DNA of 64,000 nucleotides. Source: Pelobates cultripes. Lineage: Eukaryota > Chordata > Amphibia > Anura > Pelobatidae. How positions within the stretch are numbered: position 1 is the stretch's first letter; each line of letters opens with the position of its first letter. The position numbers were made by a program, and so were the translations under genes. The notes under the pieces were generated by a model. That model saw only the letters and a program-made list of their open reading frames with translations. It did not search any database and was not told where the DNA came from. Location: NCBI GenBank assembly GCA_933207985.1, contig OW240914.1:206798475-206862474 (forward strand), read 5' to 3'. Positions 61,945 to 64,000 of this stretch are shown here, piece after piece.

Positions 61945-64000
61945 TTTCTCTTTATTGAAATAATTTTACATTCATATATACATGAAATTACTTTAGTTGA
62001 CATTAATATAAAAGAGCATTTATTTAACACATAACATGACTTACTAAACTTACTTAACATACATAACAAACATTCATCAGTTATTAGCTGGTATCGCTAT
62101 AAAGGAGTGAATAGTCAAAATTAATTGATCCCTTGGAAGTTTGCCCAAGTTAATATGGAGTAGACCTACTTCTGGACATTTTTTAACATTAATATTTAAA
62201 CGTGACAAAAAAAGATAAATTGATTCCCATAAAGGACATATCCTTGAACAACCCCACCAGATATGCAACATATTTGCACAGAGGGGAATTAGACGGAGAT
62301 ATTTTGGTCATCCTTGTTGGAACTAGGTACCATCTGTGCAAAACTTTTTTTAAAAGTTTTGTTTAAATTTAGACAATGTATATGTTTTCTAAGTAATTTC
62401 ATAGGGGAACACCATATCTTGTCAGATAATTTGACATTAAAATCTTTTTCCCGTTGCTTTTTAGCTGAAGGCTGCATGTTTAAATACATTTGTCTTATTA
62501 AATCCATAGCAATGGAACATATTGATTTAGTTTCATTTTTGTCAAAAATGTAATTTGTCAAATTATTATTACCTCCTTCCTTTCTCAGTAAAGACTCATT
62601 TAGAAATCCTCTCACTCTTAGGTAAGAAAAGATTTCTCTATCCAAAATATCAATTTTATTTTATTTATCAAAATATATTTCTTTATGAGCTCTCCATGTA
62701 GCAAGATTTAGATCGGGGATGACTCTTTCCAGGACCTGAATATTCGCTCCTTCAACAATTTTTGGGGATATATTAAGAAATGTTTTGATTCGTTACCATT
62801 CTTCAATAAGCTGTGATACAATAATTGAGTTAGATTGGATTAAATGAGTCTTGTAGTTAGTATTGTCATCCCAAATCAGGAGGGCTAGATCTTTTACTTT
62901 TGTTCTAATTGATTCTAATACCAAGGTTGGTTTCTTGAATCTGAAATCTGAAATTTATGGATGTGGGAAATAATATTAGCGCTATATACATCTTTAATGA
63001 GTGGAAAGGCCACTTTTTTTAAGATTTGGGATTTTATTCTTGGTGTTTTCCCATTCCAAATAAAATTTGAAAGTGAATGTTGAAGCATATACATCCAGGG
63101 TTTAGGCACCCCTAATGGAATCATGTAAAAACTATATGCCCAGTTGGGAATAACATAAGCTTTAACTGTATTGACTCTTGCCCACCAGGAAATTTCTAGA
63201 GATCGCCATTCCTTTAGAGTTTTATTTGTATATTTTATCATTTTCAAAAAAATGGTCTCTACTATTCTTTGAGGATTTGCTGTGATAATGATTCCTAAGT
63301 ATTGGAATTCTTTTTTTAGTCCATTGGAAATTATACTTCTCTTTAAGAGAACTAAGCATATCGGAATTTACATGAATTGTTAAGGCTATAGTTTTGTGTG
63401 TATTTATCTTATAATTTGACACCTCCCCAAAATTTTGAATTTCTTGCATTAAGTAAAAGAGTGAAGTGGACGGTTCTGTGATAGAAATCAATACGTCATC
63501 CGCATAAAGGCAAATCTTTGCTTCCACTTCCTCTATTATCATACCTCTTATATCCAAATTTTCTCTAATAGTTATGGCAAATGGTTCGATGGAGAGAATG
63601 TATAGCAAGGGAGATAACGGGCACCCCTGCCTCGTCCCATTGTTAATGTCAAACCATTCAGAGCATATGTCATATCCTACTATTCTAGCTGATGGACACG
63701 TGTAGAGAGCTCCAATTGCATCTGCAATCCATCCTTCTAACCCAAATGCTGTAAAAACTTTGGTCATATATCCCCAACTGACTCTGTCAAAGGCCTTTTC
63801 TGCATCAATCGACAGGGTCAGTAGGGGCGTCCCTGTCATTTGTGCACACTCAAATAAATCAATGATGCTACGAGAATTATCACTAGAGTGACGGCCTTTA
63901 ACAAACCCGATTTGGTCTATATGTATCAATTCAGGAAGTAATAAATTTAATCTTCGAGCCAGCACTGAAGCAAATAATTTGATGTCTATATTTATTAAAG
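61945..64000 (-). mobile_element. L1-type LINE, 3' part (runs off the right edge)
   Basis: The coding strand is minus. 63965-63222 is RT (HIDQIGFVKGRHSSDNSR, LLTLSIDAEKAFDRVSW, NGTRQGCPLSPLLYILSIEP, KICLYADDVLISIT with the YADD active site). 63247-62915 continues (WARVNTVKAYVIPNWAYSF, PRIKSQILKKVAFPL). Then comes a poorly preserved C-terminus (62645-62289) and a WWGCSRICPLWESI box near 62250. The 3' end lies near 61945, with AATAAAG on the minus strand. Several frameshifts and stops show it is dead. The clade within L1/Tx1 is not decided. Confidence 0.85.
63222..63965 (-). pseudogene. L1-type ORF2 reverse transcriptase segment
   Basis: A 248-codon open stretch holding RT blocks 2-6: GFVKGRHSSDN, TLSIDAEKAFDRV (catalytic Asp), NGTRQGCPLSPLL, CLYADDVLISI and NYKINTHKTIAL. 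It is preceded off-window by the rest of ORF2 and followed by a frameshift near 63240-63310 into the next segment. Confidence 0.85.

Overview
The window is vertebrate nuclear DNA, most likely from a frog or toad. It has split exons with GT-AG borders, long AT-rich introns and a dense mix of transposons. The only host gene I can recognise is cyclin D2 (ccnd2), on the minus strand. Its first four coding exons lie at 23286-23480, 20498-20713, 16152-16311 and 1995-2143 (195, 216, 160 and 149 nt, 240 codons). The exon sizes and borders fit vertebrate CCND2, and the last exon lies beyond base 1. The anuran call rests on frog-like cyclin D2 residues and on repeat families I associate with anurans (TTAA-flanked MITEs, DIRS, Gmr1-like Ty3 elements). 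It is an inference, and I cannot name a species.

Layout: 1-23480 is ccnd2, with a 14-kb intron 3 that holds most of the small repeats (TTAA MITEs, an inverted-repeat family, a GT-minisatellite composite). 23481-35200 is the AT-rich 5' flank, with a promoter-proximal (GA)n tract, a few microsatellites and one palindromic MITE, and otherwise little that is repetitive. From about 35200 to the right edge the window is almost entirely nested retrotransposons, with no host exon that I can see.

Retrotransposon block: (i) Gmr1-like Ty3 copy A, minus strand, about 36171-41355, with integrase upstream of reverse transcriptase. Its gag remnant is split from its protease by a GC-rich composite repeat. 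(ii) A Ty3/sushi-type element, plus strand, from 41356, with a 434-bp LTR and a 557-codon Gag-protease ORF. It breaks at the start of RT and is cut off by another repeat near 43555. (iii) A minisatellite and polypyrimidine tract ending in a 100-N assembly gap (45092-45191). (iv) A nearly whole but mutated DIRS element, 45431-51230, with inverted terminal repeats, an internal complementary region, RT/RNase H and a tyrosine recombinase. (v) Gmr1-like copy B, 53138-60508, bounded by a 5-bp direct repeat CAGGG. It has lost RT-RNase H and part of one LTR, and it carries a CR1/L2/Rex1-type LINE inserted inside its integrase. (vi) A LINE 3' end at 60509-60925, and an L1-type ORF2 remnant from about 61945 to the right edge.

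The retroelement genes are all broken by stops, frameshifts or deletions, so none looks able to move by itself. The most informative content is the pair of Gmr1-like elements (unusual pol order, SCAN-like Gag segment) and the readable DIRS architecture.
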